Origin: Blastocatellia bacterium
GTDB lineage: Bacteria; Acidobacteriota; Blastocatellia; Chloracidobacteriales; JADJPF01
Length of the DNA: 64,000 nt
Direction of reading: 5' to 3'
Assembly (NCBI GenBank): GCA_016713405.1
Contig: JADJPF010000012.1
Coordinates: 60,022 to 124,021, forward strand
Part shown: positions 45,784 to 57,400 of the stretch, in pieces
Layout: each line of letters opens with the position of its first letter
How positions within the stretch are numbered: position 1 is the first letter of the stretch
Program-made: the position numbers and the translations under genes
The notes under the pieces: generated by a model
What the model saw: only the letters and a program-made list of their open reading frames with translations
The model's database searches: none
Told to the model about the DNA's origin: nothing

Positions 45784-46635
45784 ATGAACAAACTTAAAAT
45801 TGCTGCATCTACTTATCTTAATTCTGCACCCCCTAATTTATAGCTTTTTACAAGGAAGCTTAAAAGATAATTGCTACTTTTTAGGAAATACTGCTTCATC
45901 ACTCTGCGCAGATTTACTAGCAGAAAATATAGTAGATATTGCTTTAATTCCTGTTATTGAATATCAAAGAATAAATAATATTTGCTTAATTCCTGATATT
46001 TCTGTCCCTGCTAAACAAGCTGTGCGTAGCGTAATTTTAGTAAGCAAATGCCCAATAGATAAAATAAATACTGTTGCACTAGATATTTCATCACGTACTT
46101 CTGCAACTCTTATAAAAATTATCTTAGAAAGATTTTACTCAATTAAACCTCATTACATTACATCACCACCTAACTTAAAGGATATGTTAAATACTAGTGA
46201 TAGTGCGTTACTAATTGGAGATCCTGCTATTACTGTTGAGCTAAATAATTATCATGTCTATGATTTAGCTCAAGAATGGCGAAAATTTACTGGCCTTCCT
46301 TTTGTGTTTGCTCTTTGGGCTGTTAATAATTGTTGGTCTGATAATGCAATAGATAAAGATTATTTAGATTTAGCTAAATTGTTTGTTGAAGCTAAACAGA
46401 AGGTATAAATAACTTAAATAATATTGTTAAAGAATATAGCTATAATCTAAATATTTCTCCTGTATCACTCTTAGATTATCTTACTAGCAATGTTAACTAT
46501 GATTTAGATAAAGAAAACTTGGCAGGGTTAGAATATTTTTATAAGCTAGCAGCAGAATTAGGTTTAATTTTAGAAAATCGTCCAATAAAGTTTTTTACTA
46601 AATTAAATGAAAACTCTATTATTTGCAGCAAATAA
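45784..46635 (+). CDS. mqnA: Chorismate dehydratase MqnA, two compensating frameshifts
   Basis: MqnA dehydrates chorismate in the futalosine pathway to menaquinone. The intended product starts MNKLKIAASTYLNSAPLIYSF; the family SAP/substrate loop and the VDIALIPVIEYQ segment are present. The frame breaks twice: an extra C in GCACCCCCTAATT near 45833, and a missing G near 46402 in AAGGTATAAAT. With both repaired the frame runs to 46635 and ends LILENRPIKFF..IICSK. The two changes cancel, which favours sequencing error over decay. Confidence 0.82.
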
Positions 46636-46662
46636 TAAAACAAAGCAGTTAGAGGTTAATAA

Positions 46663-47001
46663 ATGAATTTACTTAATCCAGCAGCACTTTACCAAGAATT
46701 ATTGGAAGCAAAAGAAAATAGCCAACCGCTAGCACTTGCAAGTGTTGTGGCAACTAAAGGATCTACACCACAAAGGGCTGGTGCAAGAATGTTAATTTAT
46801 CAAAATGGAAAATTATCAGGCACGGTTGGCGGGGGTTGTGTTGAAGCTGATGTAGTTGGAGCGGCTCAAAGGCTGATGAGACAAGGGAAAGCTGAACTTT
46901 GTCGCTTTGAACTTATAGCAGACCCTGATGAGCCGGACGGCGATGTTTGCGGGGGGATTATGGAAATTTTTATTGAACCATTTTTGCCAGAAAATAAATA
47001 A
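46663..47001 (+). CDS. XdhC/CoxI-domain protein, short form
   Basis: XdhC-family proteins bind and deliver molybdenum cofactor to xanthine dehydrogenase or CO dehydrogenase-like enzymes. The 112 residues contain the XdhC_CoxI N-terminal domain: ASVVATKGSTPQRAGARML, GTVGGGCVEADV and DVCGGIMEIFIEP. The usual C-terminal Rossmann domain is absent; stand-alone forms exist in several phyla, so it need not be broken. AGAGG precedes the ATG. No molybdoenzyme gene is in the window. It converges on prmC with two bases between stops. Confidence 0.82.
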   Translation: MNLLNPAALYQELLEAKENSQPLALASVVATKGSTPQRAGARMLIYQNGKLSGTVGGGCVEADVVGAAQRLMRQGKAELCRFELIADPDEPDGDVCGGIMEIFIEPFLPENK

Positions 47002-47003
47002 AA

Positions 47004-47862
47004 TTATTTTTTTCTTAATACAATAATTCTTGGTATAGATTGCAAATCTTTTATAGTTTCTTCTATTTGCCAAATATGTGTATTTACTACATTTAGCAAA
47101 TCTTTTTCTTGACCAAAGCCTATTTCACAAATTAAATAACCTGATTTGCAAATAAAAGGCACAATTTCTTGAATCAATCTTTTAATTAATGCTTGACCCT
47201 GATTTTCTGCAAAAAGTGCTAAATGTGGTTCAAAATCTTTTACTTCTTTTGCTAAAGTTTCAAGCTCTTCTGGATTTACATAAGGCAAATTAGCACAACA
47301 AAAATAAAACTGTTCGCTGTTTCTTAAATTACTTACTAAATCACTAATAACCCAAGTTATTTTCTTATCTACCTGGTGTTTAGCCGCGTTTTGCTTGGCA
47401 ATCGCTAAAGCTTTAGGGGAAATGTCAATAGCTGTAATTTTAGCGTTAGGCAATTCTATAGCTAAAGTAACAGTAATACAGCCTGAACCAGTGCCGACAT
47501 CCAAAATATTAGGATTACTTATTTTATTTTCCTTGGCTAGTTTTAATAGAAATTCAACAAGCAGTTCTGTTTCTGGACGGGGGAATTAACACATCAGGTG
47601 TAACAATAAAATCTCGTCCATAAAATTCTTGTTTACCACTAATATATTGAAGTGGTTCGCCTTGTGCGCGACGCTCTACAGCTACTTTATATTTTTCTAC
47701 TAAAATATCTTCTACTTCGTCTTTATCATGAGCTAGCAGATATGCTTGATTACAATTAAGTAAATCCATTAGCAGCAAACTAGCTTGACGACGAGCATCA
47801 TCTATTTGAGCCGATTGTAAACTTTCAGTTGCAAATTTTAACAGTTGATGAATATTTGACAT
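47004..47862 (-). CDS. prmC: Release factor glutamine methyltransferase PrmC, one frameshift
   Basis: PrmC methylates the glutamine of the GGQ motif in peptide release factors. The N-terminal half ends EFYGRDFIVTPDVLIP, then the frame breaks near 47580, where an extra C in CCCCC moves it; removing one C gives PRPETELLVEFLL. The methyltransferase half continues VGTGSGCITVTLA and ends with NLPYVNPEELE, in place of the usual NPPY. The N-terminal start at 47862 gives 286 residues, normal for the family. The break is probably a homopolymer error. Confidence 0.82.
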
Positions 47863-47922
47863 GAAGGTTATGACAAAAAGTAAAAATTTTTGCTTAGTTT
47901 AACTTAAATTACAAAAAATAAA

Positions 47923-47950
47923 AAACCCTAGATTTGTTGGTCTAGGGTTT
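47923..47950 (-). terminator. Terminator of the sigma/anti-sigma operon
   Basis: AAACCCTAGA and TCTAGGGTTT form a ten-base stem around an eight-base loop; the minus strand continues TTTTTTA. Confidence 0.85.
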
Positions 47951-47978
47951 AAGACGTTTAGATTTTTAAGGGAATTAA

Positions 47979-50624
47979 CTATTTGTTTTTAACGCTCTTT
48001 TTAACCATTTTTTGTAGGTGAAACGCATTTGGTATGCCTAATAAATTTGCAGGTGATAAGTTAAATGGGTTTGAATCGCCATTTGTAGCAAAGCTAATTC
48101 TATCACCTTGAGCATAAGCATAAGCTAGTGTTGGTTTAGCATTGATTATTGAGTTAATCATTTGTTGTTCATTAGAATCTTTGTCACCAACAGATTTGCT
48201 TAGTTGACCAGCAACAGGTGCTAAGACAGGTGCTAAATCATAGTAAAACATTGCAGAAAAGTTAGCATTGTTGTCTGTTGGCAATAAGCTTAAGAATTTA
48301 GAGGATTTGGTTAAAGTATAACCAGAATCACGATAGCGTAACGCCTGGTCTACCAATGCGCGAGAAGCAGCAGCAATAAAGTAACCATTATTGAAACCAT
48401 AACTCATCTCCAATCCTGTATCTAAAGATTTGATAGTGTAGAAGGTTTGTCCATTTAGCTCACTTTTTTCTATTTGTAAGCCTTTTTTGCCTAGTTTGGT
48501 TGCCCAGCTATTAACTTCTGTAACTAAACGCTCTAGGCTATTTTGCAATTTAGCAGAGTCGTAAACTTCAAAAATTGCTTTCCAAGCTGGAGTCGGAACA
48601 ACTGGCCCATCAACAGCAAATACAAATTCACCACCTAAGGTAGCAGCAAAGTCTTTTGTAACACTTAGTTGATGTAAGTTTTCTACAGTTTGAAGTTGTT
48701 GAGCAAAGTTGTTATCTAATTTGCTTAAATTCTCTATTAAATGTGCTACAAGTGATGCTGGATCTTTGATTACAAAAGCACTTACTACATTAGCATCTGG
48801 AGAAACAAATTCTAGTCCACCGATTGGGCCAGGGTCAGCAATCCAGCCAGCTATACCAGTACGAGCTTGATTAAAGCTTAATACAGCGCGATTTTGTGTT
48901 TTATCTGCATTAATTTTTTGTTCAGCAATAAAGTGTTTTAAGTCTAAGAAACCTAATTCTTTATAAACTTCTCGTTGTTTTTCATCACCTGGTTTAAGAG
49001 TGTTAGGAACAATTTTTTCTAAATCTACAGCTAAAATTAGTCCAGCACCTTCTTGATAAACCTGAGCAATACGATTGTGGAAAAAGCTACTAGCAAAAGG
49101 CTTTTGCCCAGCATTTAAGCTGCTAGCAAACTGGCTTAGTTGGTTTAAGCTATGGCTAACAACAAATAAATTATTGTTAATCCAAGCAAACACGTCTCTT
49201 TTATTGTTGCCAAGTTGAGGGTCTACTGTAAGTGGATTATCAACAATATTTAAGAATAATCCTTTTGATTGAAACTCTTCTTTTTGTTTAACTAAAAAAT
49301 CACGTAGTCCAGCAGGATCCTTAGTAGTTGTAAGAATTAATGGGCTATTAGGTGAACCATCTTTTTGCATTGCCGCAGAAACTACTATTTCTTCACCTAA
49401 ATATTGACCAAACTCTACTAAAGTGCTGATTAATTTGTCATGGCTATCATCAGAATGCTTACTTTGCCACCATTCTTGTAAAGCTGCATTTTTAGCTAAA
49501 TGTTCTTGCAATACGCCATAAGACTTAGCAAGAGAACTGCTAAAATTAGGTAAAGATACATAAAATACCGTTTCTTCTGGGACTATATCAAGTAACTCTG
49601 TAGAGTAACGTACACCAACAATACTTACTTTATCTATATCCTTACGTAATGCAGAAAGTCCAGCTAGCAATTTGTTATATTTAGCTGAATCACGACTCCA
49701 AGAAACTTCATCTTTAATTGGTACATTGCCTAGACTAGAGTTAGTTGTTAGTTGTTCACCTGCTGCAAGCTTTTTGTCTTGACCTGAGTAGTCAACCTGT
49801 GCAGAGCCTTCAATTACAGAAATACGAGAACCTTTAATTCCATTATTTACAGCAAAAGTTGTTTCTGTGACAGAAACTAAGCAATCATTAGTTGCTACAT
49901 AAAACGGGCGAGAATTTTGTTTAGCTGTTTGAACAATAATATTTCCACGCTCTAAATGTAGTGTTATACCTTTTGGGCTTTCTGAAAGATAAAATTCAGA
50001 GCGTTCTTTCATTTCAATTTGTGAGCCATCGCTTAAGTAAATTACTGCGTCAGCATCTTTAGCAGTGCGAATTTTTTCTTTTTCTTTTAACTCTGCACCT
50101 ACAGTTAACAAGTCGCTATTATTATTAGCAACCCGATAAACTGCTCCATCTAAAGCAGTAACGCTAGCTTGGACGCTACCTGTATGTGTAAGACGTTGGA
50201 CAATTGGCGCACTAATTAAAGTTAAAATCAAAATTGCTGCTACAGCGATTAACCAACGGGTAAAGGTTGAAGTAGGCCGTCTTGCTGTTAAAGTTGGGTT
50301 AGCTACAGCAGGTTTACCACTTCTAGCTTCTTTTAGAGCCTTGCGACAGGGCAAACATTCGCGTGTATGGTCTTCAAAAAGTGTAGTTCGTGCCGCAGGC
50401 AGTTGATTCGCTAAATAAGTTGGTATTAAAGTTTGAAAATCGGCACAAGTACGGATTTGACTTACTTCAGTAATAGGACTTTCCATAGTATTTTCTCCTA
50501 GCTTTGCCCAAACTCGTTGAGCCGCCATATTTACAGTATTTTGATCTAAATTATCTTCTTGGATTTTGCTTAATGTTTGGTCTAGTAAATTGTCAATGTT
50601 TTTAGTATTTTTTTTGTTGTTCAT
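47979..50624 (-). CDS. Anti-sigma-like membrane protein with FecR domain and DUF3352-like region
   Basis: Residues 45-95 form a putative zinc-finger anti-sigma domain (CADFQTLIP, then HTRECLPCRKAL, an H-x3-C-x2-C pattern). A membrane helix lies near 115-140 (WLIAVAAILILTLISAP). A FecR-like domain, about 150-290, includes AVYRVANNNSDLLTVG. The remaining 580 residues resemble DUF3352 proteins, with DIVPEETVFYVSLPNF. The start overlaps the sigma-factor stop by four bases (ATGA), so it is the cognate regulator. At 881 residues it is far larger than usual anti-sigma factors. The periplasmic part may be the sensor. Confidence 0.8.
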   Translation of the reverse strand: MNNKKNTKNIDNLLDQTLSKIQEDNLDQNTVNMAAQRVWAKLGENTMESPITEVSQIRTCADFQTLIPTYLANQLPAARTTLFEDHTRECLPCRKALKEARSGKPAVANPTLTARRPTSTFTRWLIAVAAILILTLISAPIVQRLTHTGSVQASVTALDGAVYRVANNNSDLLTVGAELKEKEKIRTAKDADAVIYLSDGSQIEMKERSEFYLSESPKGITLHLERGNIIVQTAKQNSRPFYVATNDCLVSVTETTFAVNNGIKGSRISVIEGSAQVDYSGQDKKLAAGEQLTTNSSLGNVPIKDEVSWSRDSAKYNKLLAGLSALRKDIDKVSIVGVRYSTELLDIVPEETVFYVSLPNFSSSLAKSYGVLQEHLAKNAALQEWWQSKHSDDSHDKLISTLVEFGQYLGEEIVVSAAMQKDGSPNSPLILTTTKDPAGLRDFLVKQKEEFQSKGLFLNIVDNPLTVDPQLGNNKRDVFAWINNNLFVVSHSLNQLSQFASSLNAGQKPFASSFFHNRIAQVYQEGAGLILAVDLEKIVPNTLKPGDEKQREVYKELGFLDLKHFIAEQKINADKTQNRAVLSFNQARTGIAGWIADPGPIGGLEFVSPDANVVSAFVIKDPASLVAHLIENLSKLDNNFAQQLQTVENLHQLSVTKDFAATLGGEFVFAVDGPVVPTPAWKAIFEVYDSAKLQNSLERLVTEVNSWATKLGKKGLQIEKSELNGQTFYTIKSLDTGLEMSYGFNNGYFIAAASRALVDQALRYRDSGYTLTKSSKFLSLLPTDNNANFSAMFYYDLAPVLAPVAGQLSKSVGDKDSNEQQMINSIINAKPTLAYAYAQGDRISFATNGDSNPFNLSPANLLGIPNAFHLQKMVKKSVKNK

Positions 50625-51178
50625 TCTGGTAACTCCTCCAAAAACATACCTAAATCTTTACGCACTTTAGTTCGGGCGCGATGAAGCATAACGGCTACAA
50701 CCATTTGAGACATTCCTAATAACTCAGCTATTTCCCGATTGTCATAACCTTCAAGAAAACGTAGGGCAAAAATTTCTGCTGATTTTCCACCTAAATTAGA
50801 AATCGCTTTTTGTACTTGCCGGCGTAACTCTCGGTCTTCTTGTTGGCTATAAGGATTAAGATTTTTATTATCAGTAGGATAATTAACTAAAGTTTCTATA
50901 GGGACTGACTTAGTACGGTTTCTAGTTCTAACAATATCTAAAGCTGCATTAATAGCTGCACGAATTAAATAACTTTTTGGGTTAGGGGCAAGATCTTCTG
51001 CTTGTTTGCTTCGCATAATACGTAGAAAAATTGTTTGAAGCACATCTTCAGCATCTACAATATTTCCAGTAATTCTATAAGCAGTGCGGAAAACTTTGTC
51101 ATAGTGTTCTTGAAATAAACTCTCAATACTAGCTCTAGGGTCTGACAGCGATTTTAATTGTGTTACTACTGCCGGCAC
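50621..51178 (-). CDS. ECF-type RNA polymerase sigma factor
   Basis: This 185-residue protein has sigma region 2 (FRTAYRITGNIVDAEDVLQTIFLRIMR) and region 4 (ISNLGGKSAEIFALRFLEGYDNREIAELLGMSQMVVAVMLHRAR). It directs transcription of an extracytoplasmic response regulon. It starts with GTG behind AGGAGGG and is translationally coupled to the large anti-sigma protein. Which promoters it recognises cannot be told, although autoregulation is common in this family. Confidence 0.93.
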   Translation of the reverse strand: MPAVVTQLKSLSDPRASIESLFQEHYDKVFRTAYRITGNIVDAEDVLQTIFLRIMRSKQAEDLAPNPKSYLIRAAINAALDIVRTRNRTKSVPIETLVNYPTDNKNLNPYSQQEDRELRRQVQKAISNLGGKSAEIFALRFLEGYDNREIAELLGMSQMVVAVMLHRARTKVRKDLGMFLEELPE

Positions 51179-51430
51179 AGCACCCTCCTAAAATGTGTTG
51201 ATTGCTTTTCTATTTATAAAAACGGACAACCAACAAAATTATTAACAACTAACTTTTAAGAAAAGAAAATTTTTTCCAGCAAAGCTTAAAAACAAAAATT
51301 TGTAAGTAATTTAAATTTTTGGATTATATTAATTTTCATAAGTGAAATTGTTGCTTGATTATTAATTAATTGATTATTGTAAATCTAATTAGATGAACTA
51401 GTTATAATATTTTTTTATATTATTAACTTA

Positions 51431-51448
51431 TTGGCATAAACCTTGCAC
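51431..51448 (+). promoter_or_regulatory. Sigma-54-type (-24/-12) promoter of the macroglobulin gene
   Basis: TTGGCATAAACCTTGCAC matches the consensus TGGCAC-N5-TTGCA, with GG and GC separated by exactly ten bases. A transcript start near 51458 leaves about 36 bases before the ATG at 51494. This also shows that an open-frame TTG at 51443 lies inside the promoter and is not the start. The 315-base gap to the ECF gene otherwise shows nothing clear. Confidence 0.7.
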
Positions 51449-51493
51449 AAAAATTTCTCCACGCAAAACACTCCAAAAATTAGGAATAAATTT

Positions 51494-54400
51494 ATGTGGA
51501 AATATTTTCTTGCCCTACCTTTCTTACTTTTATCTTTTATTGCTGCTCAAGCTTCTTATAAAACAATCCTAGAGCCAATAATCAAAGTTGATGAGGAAAA
51601 AACAGTATTTTCACTAGATGAACAATTTCCAAATGTTGAGCTATCAATAACTAATAGCCTGGGTTGTGACTTAGAAGGTTTAGTAAAAATTGAGTTGGTA
51701 GATCCAGAAAATGAAATTAAAGCTAGCGTTTCAGAATACCAAAAAATTTGTGTAGGTAATAACGCTATAAAATTAAAACTGCCTATTTTTACAGAAGATT
51801 TGCTACAAAACCCAACTATTATTTACTATCGGTTGCGCTATAGCGTGTTTACTGAACCACTAAAATTACAATCTGTTGTTGCAAAGCATCTACAAACTAG
51901 TATTTTTGTTGATACAGTAAATAAATCTACAACAAACTACAAAGGGATAATTGCATTATCTAAGCTATTGCCTGATTTATTTGAATTAAAACTAGTGTCT
52001 AGTGAGTATATTAGAGAAAAATCACGTTATCAAATACACGCTATAGCTTTACATCCAATAACACAACAAGCTATTAATAATGTGTTAATTGATGGAGAAA
52101 TAGCTTTAGATAACACCACAGTAAAATCTAGTTGTACAACTGCCATAGATGGACACGGCCTGTTATATTTTGATCTACCAGAAAAAATAAATTTTTTAGA
52201 TTCAGAAGTTAAAGTAACTGCTAAACTAGGAAAATTTTCTCAAACTCTGACAAAAGCTATTAGATTTGATCAGGTTATTTATACCTATATCAATACAGAT
52301 AAGCCAATTTATCAACCAGGAGAATCCTTAAACTTAAGAGTTTTAATTTTGAAGTCTAACAAACAAGCTTTGGCTAATGAGGCAGTAAAAATAAAAATAA
52401 ATGCTCCTGGTGGAGCAAATCTATTTCGCCAAGAATTAAAAACCTCCAAATTTGGTATTGTTAACACAAATTGGTTGATTCCTGCAAACTTAGAGCTAGG
52501 AGATTATCGAATAGAAGTAGAATTAAATGATGATAAATATCACTTATTAAGTAGTGAGCAAAATGTAAAAATTAGTCGCTATGAACTACCAAATTTTGCT
52601 GTTTATATTAAAACAGATCAAGCTTATTATTTACCAAAACAAAATCCAAGAATTACAATTAATGCACAATATTTGTTTGGTAAAAGTCTTAATAAAGGAA
52701 CAGTTAAAATTATTAACTTAGATTCAGGAATTATTGAAGATCCTGATTATCAAGGAGAGCTAGATAATTTAGGACAATTTACTACTACAATTGATTTATC
52801 AGGTGAAGAAGATTTTGAGGATTACTACAAAGCTTATAATGATTTAGACTTTATTGCTTATGTTACAGACACTTCAACGAATCGAACAGAACAAAAACGC
52901 TTTACATTAAGATTATCAAAAAGCGATATACATATTTATTTAATTCACCAATCAGCAACAGAAGGGTTACCAGTAGAATTTTACTTGTCAGCTTTTTATG
53001 CTGATGGTAGGCCAGCAGAATGTAATATTTCTCTTTATAAATTAGATGAACAAATAAAAGATAAAAAAGAAAATAACGAAATTATTAATCTATTAAAAAA
53101 TCCATTATTAACTACAAAAACAAATCAATATGGTGTAGCAAAAGTAGTTGATAAAAACTTGTTAAAATATTTACAAGAAGACAACGAAATATGTTTTGTA
53201 GCTCAAGATGAGTTTGGGAAAGTAGGTTTTAGAAAAAATTATTTTTATATTTCTTCAAGTGAGGTTGGTTTACATACCTTTACAAATAAAACTATTTACA
53301 AAGCAGGTGAAGCAGTTGAACTTGAAATAGTTGCTAACAAAGCAGAAATGTTGTTAGTAGTTGATGTAGTCAAAGACTTAAAAGTCATCCATTCACAAAC
53401 TTTAGAGCTAAATCAAGGAAAAGCTAACTTAACCTTACCTTATAATCAAACGTTTTCAGGTGTAATAACTTTAGTTATTTACTCAATAAAAGAAAATGAA
53501 GGTAGCAAACATAGTTTTCCTAGTTCTATTAAAACAATAATTTACCCTGACAATAAAAATTTAGAATTATCATTAAAGTTAGATAAAGAAAGTTATCGCC
53601 CTGCTGAGGAAGTAAAGGCAACACTAGAAGTAAAAACACAGGATAAACAAGTTTTAGAAAGTGCTTTGGGAATAACTATTTTTGATAAAGCTGTAGAGGA
53701 ACGCGCCCAAGAAGATAAAAATTATCGGCCAAATAGTTTTTATCAAACTTACCTTCATGCTTCAAATAACTATGAAAACATAAGTGGAATTACTTTAGAC
53801 AACTTAAAGACTTTAGATATGTCTAAACCTATATCACAAGATTTAGACTTGGTAGCAGAAATTTTACTAGCAAACACTAATATATATTTTCCTGTTATAA
53901 CTGAAACTAATCGCTTTAGTGCTAGTTACAGTAGGCTTTTTGCATCAGTAATTGAAAAAGACTTAAAAGAAATAAAAGAAACTTTAGAATCACAATATGC
54001 AAAAAATTCTTTGTACCCCACTAATGAACCAACACTGTTTGTTTTGCTTGGATATTTTGGAGATTATTTTTATCAATTAAAAGATCCTTGGGGAACAAAC
54101 TATAAAGTAAAGTTTTTTGTAAAAGCTGAAATGGATGTAATGGAAATAGTTACTGCTGGAGCAGACAAAATTTTTGATACAACAGATGATTTTGTTGCCT
54201 TAAATATGGGTTGGCCCTACTTTAAGCCTTATGGAGAAGTGCTTAATCAAGTAGTTAGTTCTTATCCTACTAAAACAGGTGATTGCATTTGTGATTCAGC
54301 AATATTAAAAAGAGAAATATTAAAGCGAGGAATAAATTTAGACACTTTGCTAGATCCTTGGGGGAATCTTTATAAAGTTGATTTTGAAATACATAAGACA

Positions 54401-57400
54401 AATTATTTAGTAAAAATAATTAGTGGTGGTAAATCAACAAAAGAAGAAATTCTAGTTTGGCAAGCCAAAGCTAACTATTTTGCTTATTTTCAAGGTGTTA
54501 TCCAAAAAGCTTTAGATAATAATTTAGAAAAAACAGGTAATTTTCCTAAAACTATAGATGAACTTCAATCAATCTTAAAAAATGTTCAAGTAGATTTATC
54601 TAAAATAAAAGATCCCTGGGGAAATAATTATCAAGTAGATTTTCAAGTTGAAAACCAAATACTTTCTTTTCCTTACATAGTTACTTATCTTGAAGAAGGA
54701 GAAAGAAAAACTAAAACAGATACAAAAGTTAAAATTGGCTCAAAATTAAAAATTTATATTAATAGTATAGGCAAAGATGCGTTAGCGAAAACAATAGATG
54801 ATTTTCAAGTAACACATTTTTCTTATTTATTAAACACAAATGATTTAATGGAAAGCCCTATACCAATTGGCACGAATTACAAGCCTATTTTTTCTGATTT
54901 GGAGCTAAAAGGCTTACTTAAGGGTTTAGTAACAGATGAAACAGGCGCGGTTATTCCTGGTGCATCGATCAAAGCTACTAATTTTTTAACAAGTTTGGTT
55001 TATCAAACTACTACTAATGAAATAGGAGAATATTTGCTAATTGGTCTACCAGCAGGTATTTATACAGTAGAAGCTTTTGCTGCTGGATTTTTGGATATTT
55101 CTAATCAAAATGTAATTATTAAGGAAACATTTATAACCGCATTAGATATAGCTATGAGGCCAGGCGGACAATCAGATATTGTTGAAGTTAGTGCGCAAGA
55201 GAATTTAGTTAGCATAAGTACAACAGACACAAGCGTTAATGTAGAGTTAAGTAAAAATTTACTTAGCCTAACTAGTAGAAATAGCTCTAATCAAATTACT
55301 ACTCCTAGAATACGGGAATATTTCCCAGAAAATTTATTTTGGCAACCTGAGTTAGTGACTAACACAGATGGACAAGCAAAAGTTAAATTTAAGTTGGCAG
55401 ACAATATAACTAACTGGAAAATGTCGGTTATTGCTTCTACCACAGATGGACAAATAGCAATAAATGAAGTAGAAATCCCAGCTTTTCAACCATTTTTTGT
55501 TGAACTAGATCCACCTGCTAGACTAACAGAAGGTGATGAAATTGGCTTACCAATTATTCTACGTAATTTTTTAGAAGAATCTCAATCAATAACTATGCAA
55601 ATATCTGAGCAAACTTGGTTTAGCACTAATGACCAATTAAAAAGATCAATCAAAGTTGAGGCTGGAGATTTTACCAAAGAAATATTTAATTTTCGTGCTA
55701 ATGTGCCAATAGAAAAAGGTGAGCAACAAATTTCTGTAACAGGAACACAAAATGATGCAATAAAAAAACTTATTACAGTTCTTCCTAATGGAGCCGAGGT
55801 AGTAGAATATATTAGCAGTATTTTAACAGAACAAACTATTTTTGAACTTGATATTCCAAAAGAAGCACTTACAGTAGGCAAGCAAACAGAACTAAAAATT
55901 TATCCTAATTTGTCAGCACATTTATTAGAAAGCTTAGAAGCTATTTTGCAACGTCCTTATGGTTGTGGTGAACAAACAATATCCTCAACCTACCCTAATT
56001 TACTATTTTTGCGCTATCTAAAAGATAGTAAGCAAGTTATGGATAAAACACAACAAAAAGCCATTAATTACTTAAACTTAGGGTATAACAGGCTATTAAG
56101 CTATTACAACAAAGATGGAGGGTTTTCTTATTGGGGTAATGACCCGTCAGACTTAGCCTTAACAGCTTACGCGCTAGAATTTCTTACAGACGCAAAAGAG
56201 ATAATTTTTGTTAATGAAGATTTGATAAAAGATAATTTAGATTGGTTACTTTCCCAACAAAATGATAATGGTAGTTGGCAACCTAAAGAATTAGGCGTTA
56301 ATGAAAGTAAATATTTTGCACTACAAACAGCATTGATTACAAAGGCTTTAGCTAAAATAGTAGATAAAAATAATGAAAGCGAAATTGCAAAATTAAACAA
56401 AGCTTTGAACTATTTAGAAAAAACTGCACTAGATGAGCCTTATTTATTAGCTTGTTATGCTCAAGCCGCTAGTCATCTAGGTGATAAAACTAAGTCTTTA
56501 CAGGCTATCAATAAATTACGTAAGTTATCAAAGAGCAGCAAAAAAGGTTATTCATGGGCAATAAATGGCTATACTCCCTTTTATGGCTGGGGTTTGACTG
56601 GTGAAATAGAAACAACAGCAATAGTTTTACAATCGCTAATAGAGCAAACTGATATATCTAATAAAGGTGAATTACTTAAAGATCAAACAGTTAATCAAAC
56701 GCTATTATTTTTACTTAATAATAAAGATCGCTATGGTGTATGGCTTTCTTCTCAAGCAACTATAAATGTACTAAAGGCAATGATGTCAATAATTTCCCAA
56801 GCAGAAAATAATATAAATAACAAGGCAGAAATTTATGTTAACAATAAGCTTGCAAAAATTATAAAGTTACCTTTAATAAATGAAATTGCAAATCCAATAA
56901 ACTTAGACCTAACAGAATTTATTACTGAAGCTAGAAATAAAATAGAAATTCGTCAAGCACAAGGCAGTAGCCAAATTGTTAGTAAGTATTATTTACCTTG
57001 GGAAATATACAATTTACAATCTAAAGACTCAGAAAATAAAGAGTTATTATTTTTTGTTGATTTTGATAAGACAAACTCAATAGTAAATGAAGATATAACT
57101 TGTTTGGTAAAAGTTGGTCGTTATAGCCAAAATAGTCAAGGAATGTTGCTTGCAGAAATAGGTTTACCGCCTGGTGTTAGCCTAGAACGTGCTGATTTGG
57201 AAAAAGCTAAAAAAGACCTAAATGGGCAGTTTAGCCATTATGATATTTTGCCTGATAGGTTGGTTGTTTACCTTTGGCCGTCAAAAAATACTGCTCTTGA
57301 TTTTAGTTTTAGATTTAGCGGACGTTTTGCTATTAATGCCTTAAATACTCGCTCAGTTTTGTATGATTATTATAACCCAGAAGCTAATGTAACTATTGCA

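Noticed and set aside
46663..47001. XdhC-domain gene as a truncated pseudogene
   Set aside because: The N-terminal domain is complete and ends at a stop with no continuation in other frames; stand-alone forms are known in the family.
51443..51493. TTG at 51443 as start of the macroglobulin gene
   Set aside because: It falls within the -12 box of the sigma-54 promoter; ATG at 51494 has AGGA upstream and begins a proper signal peptide.
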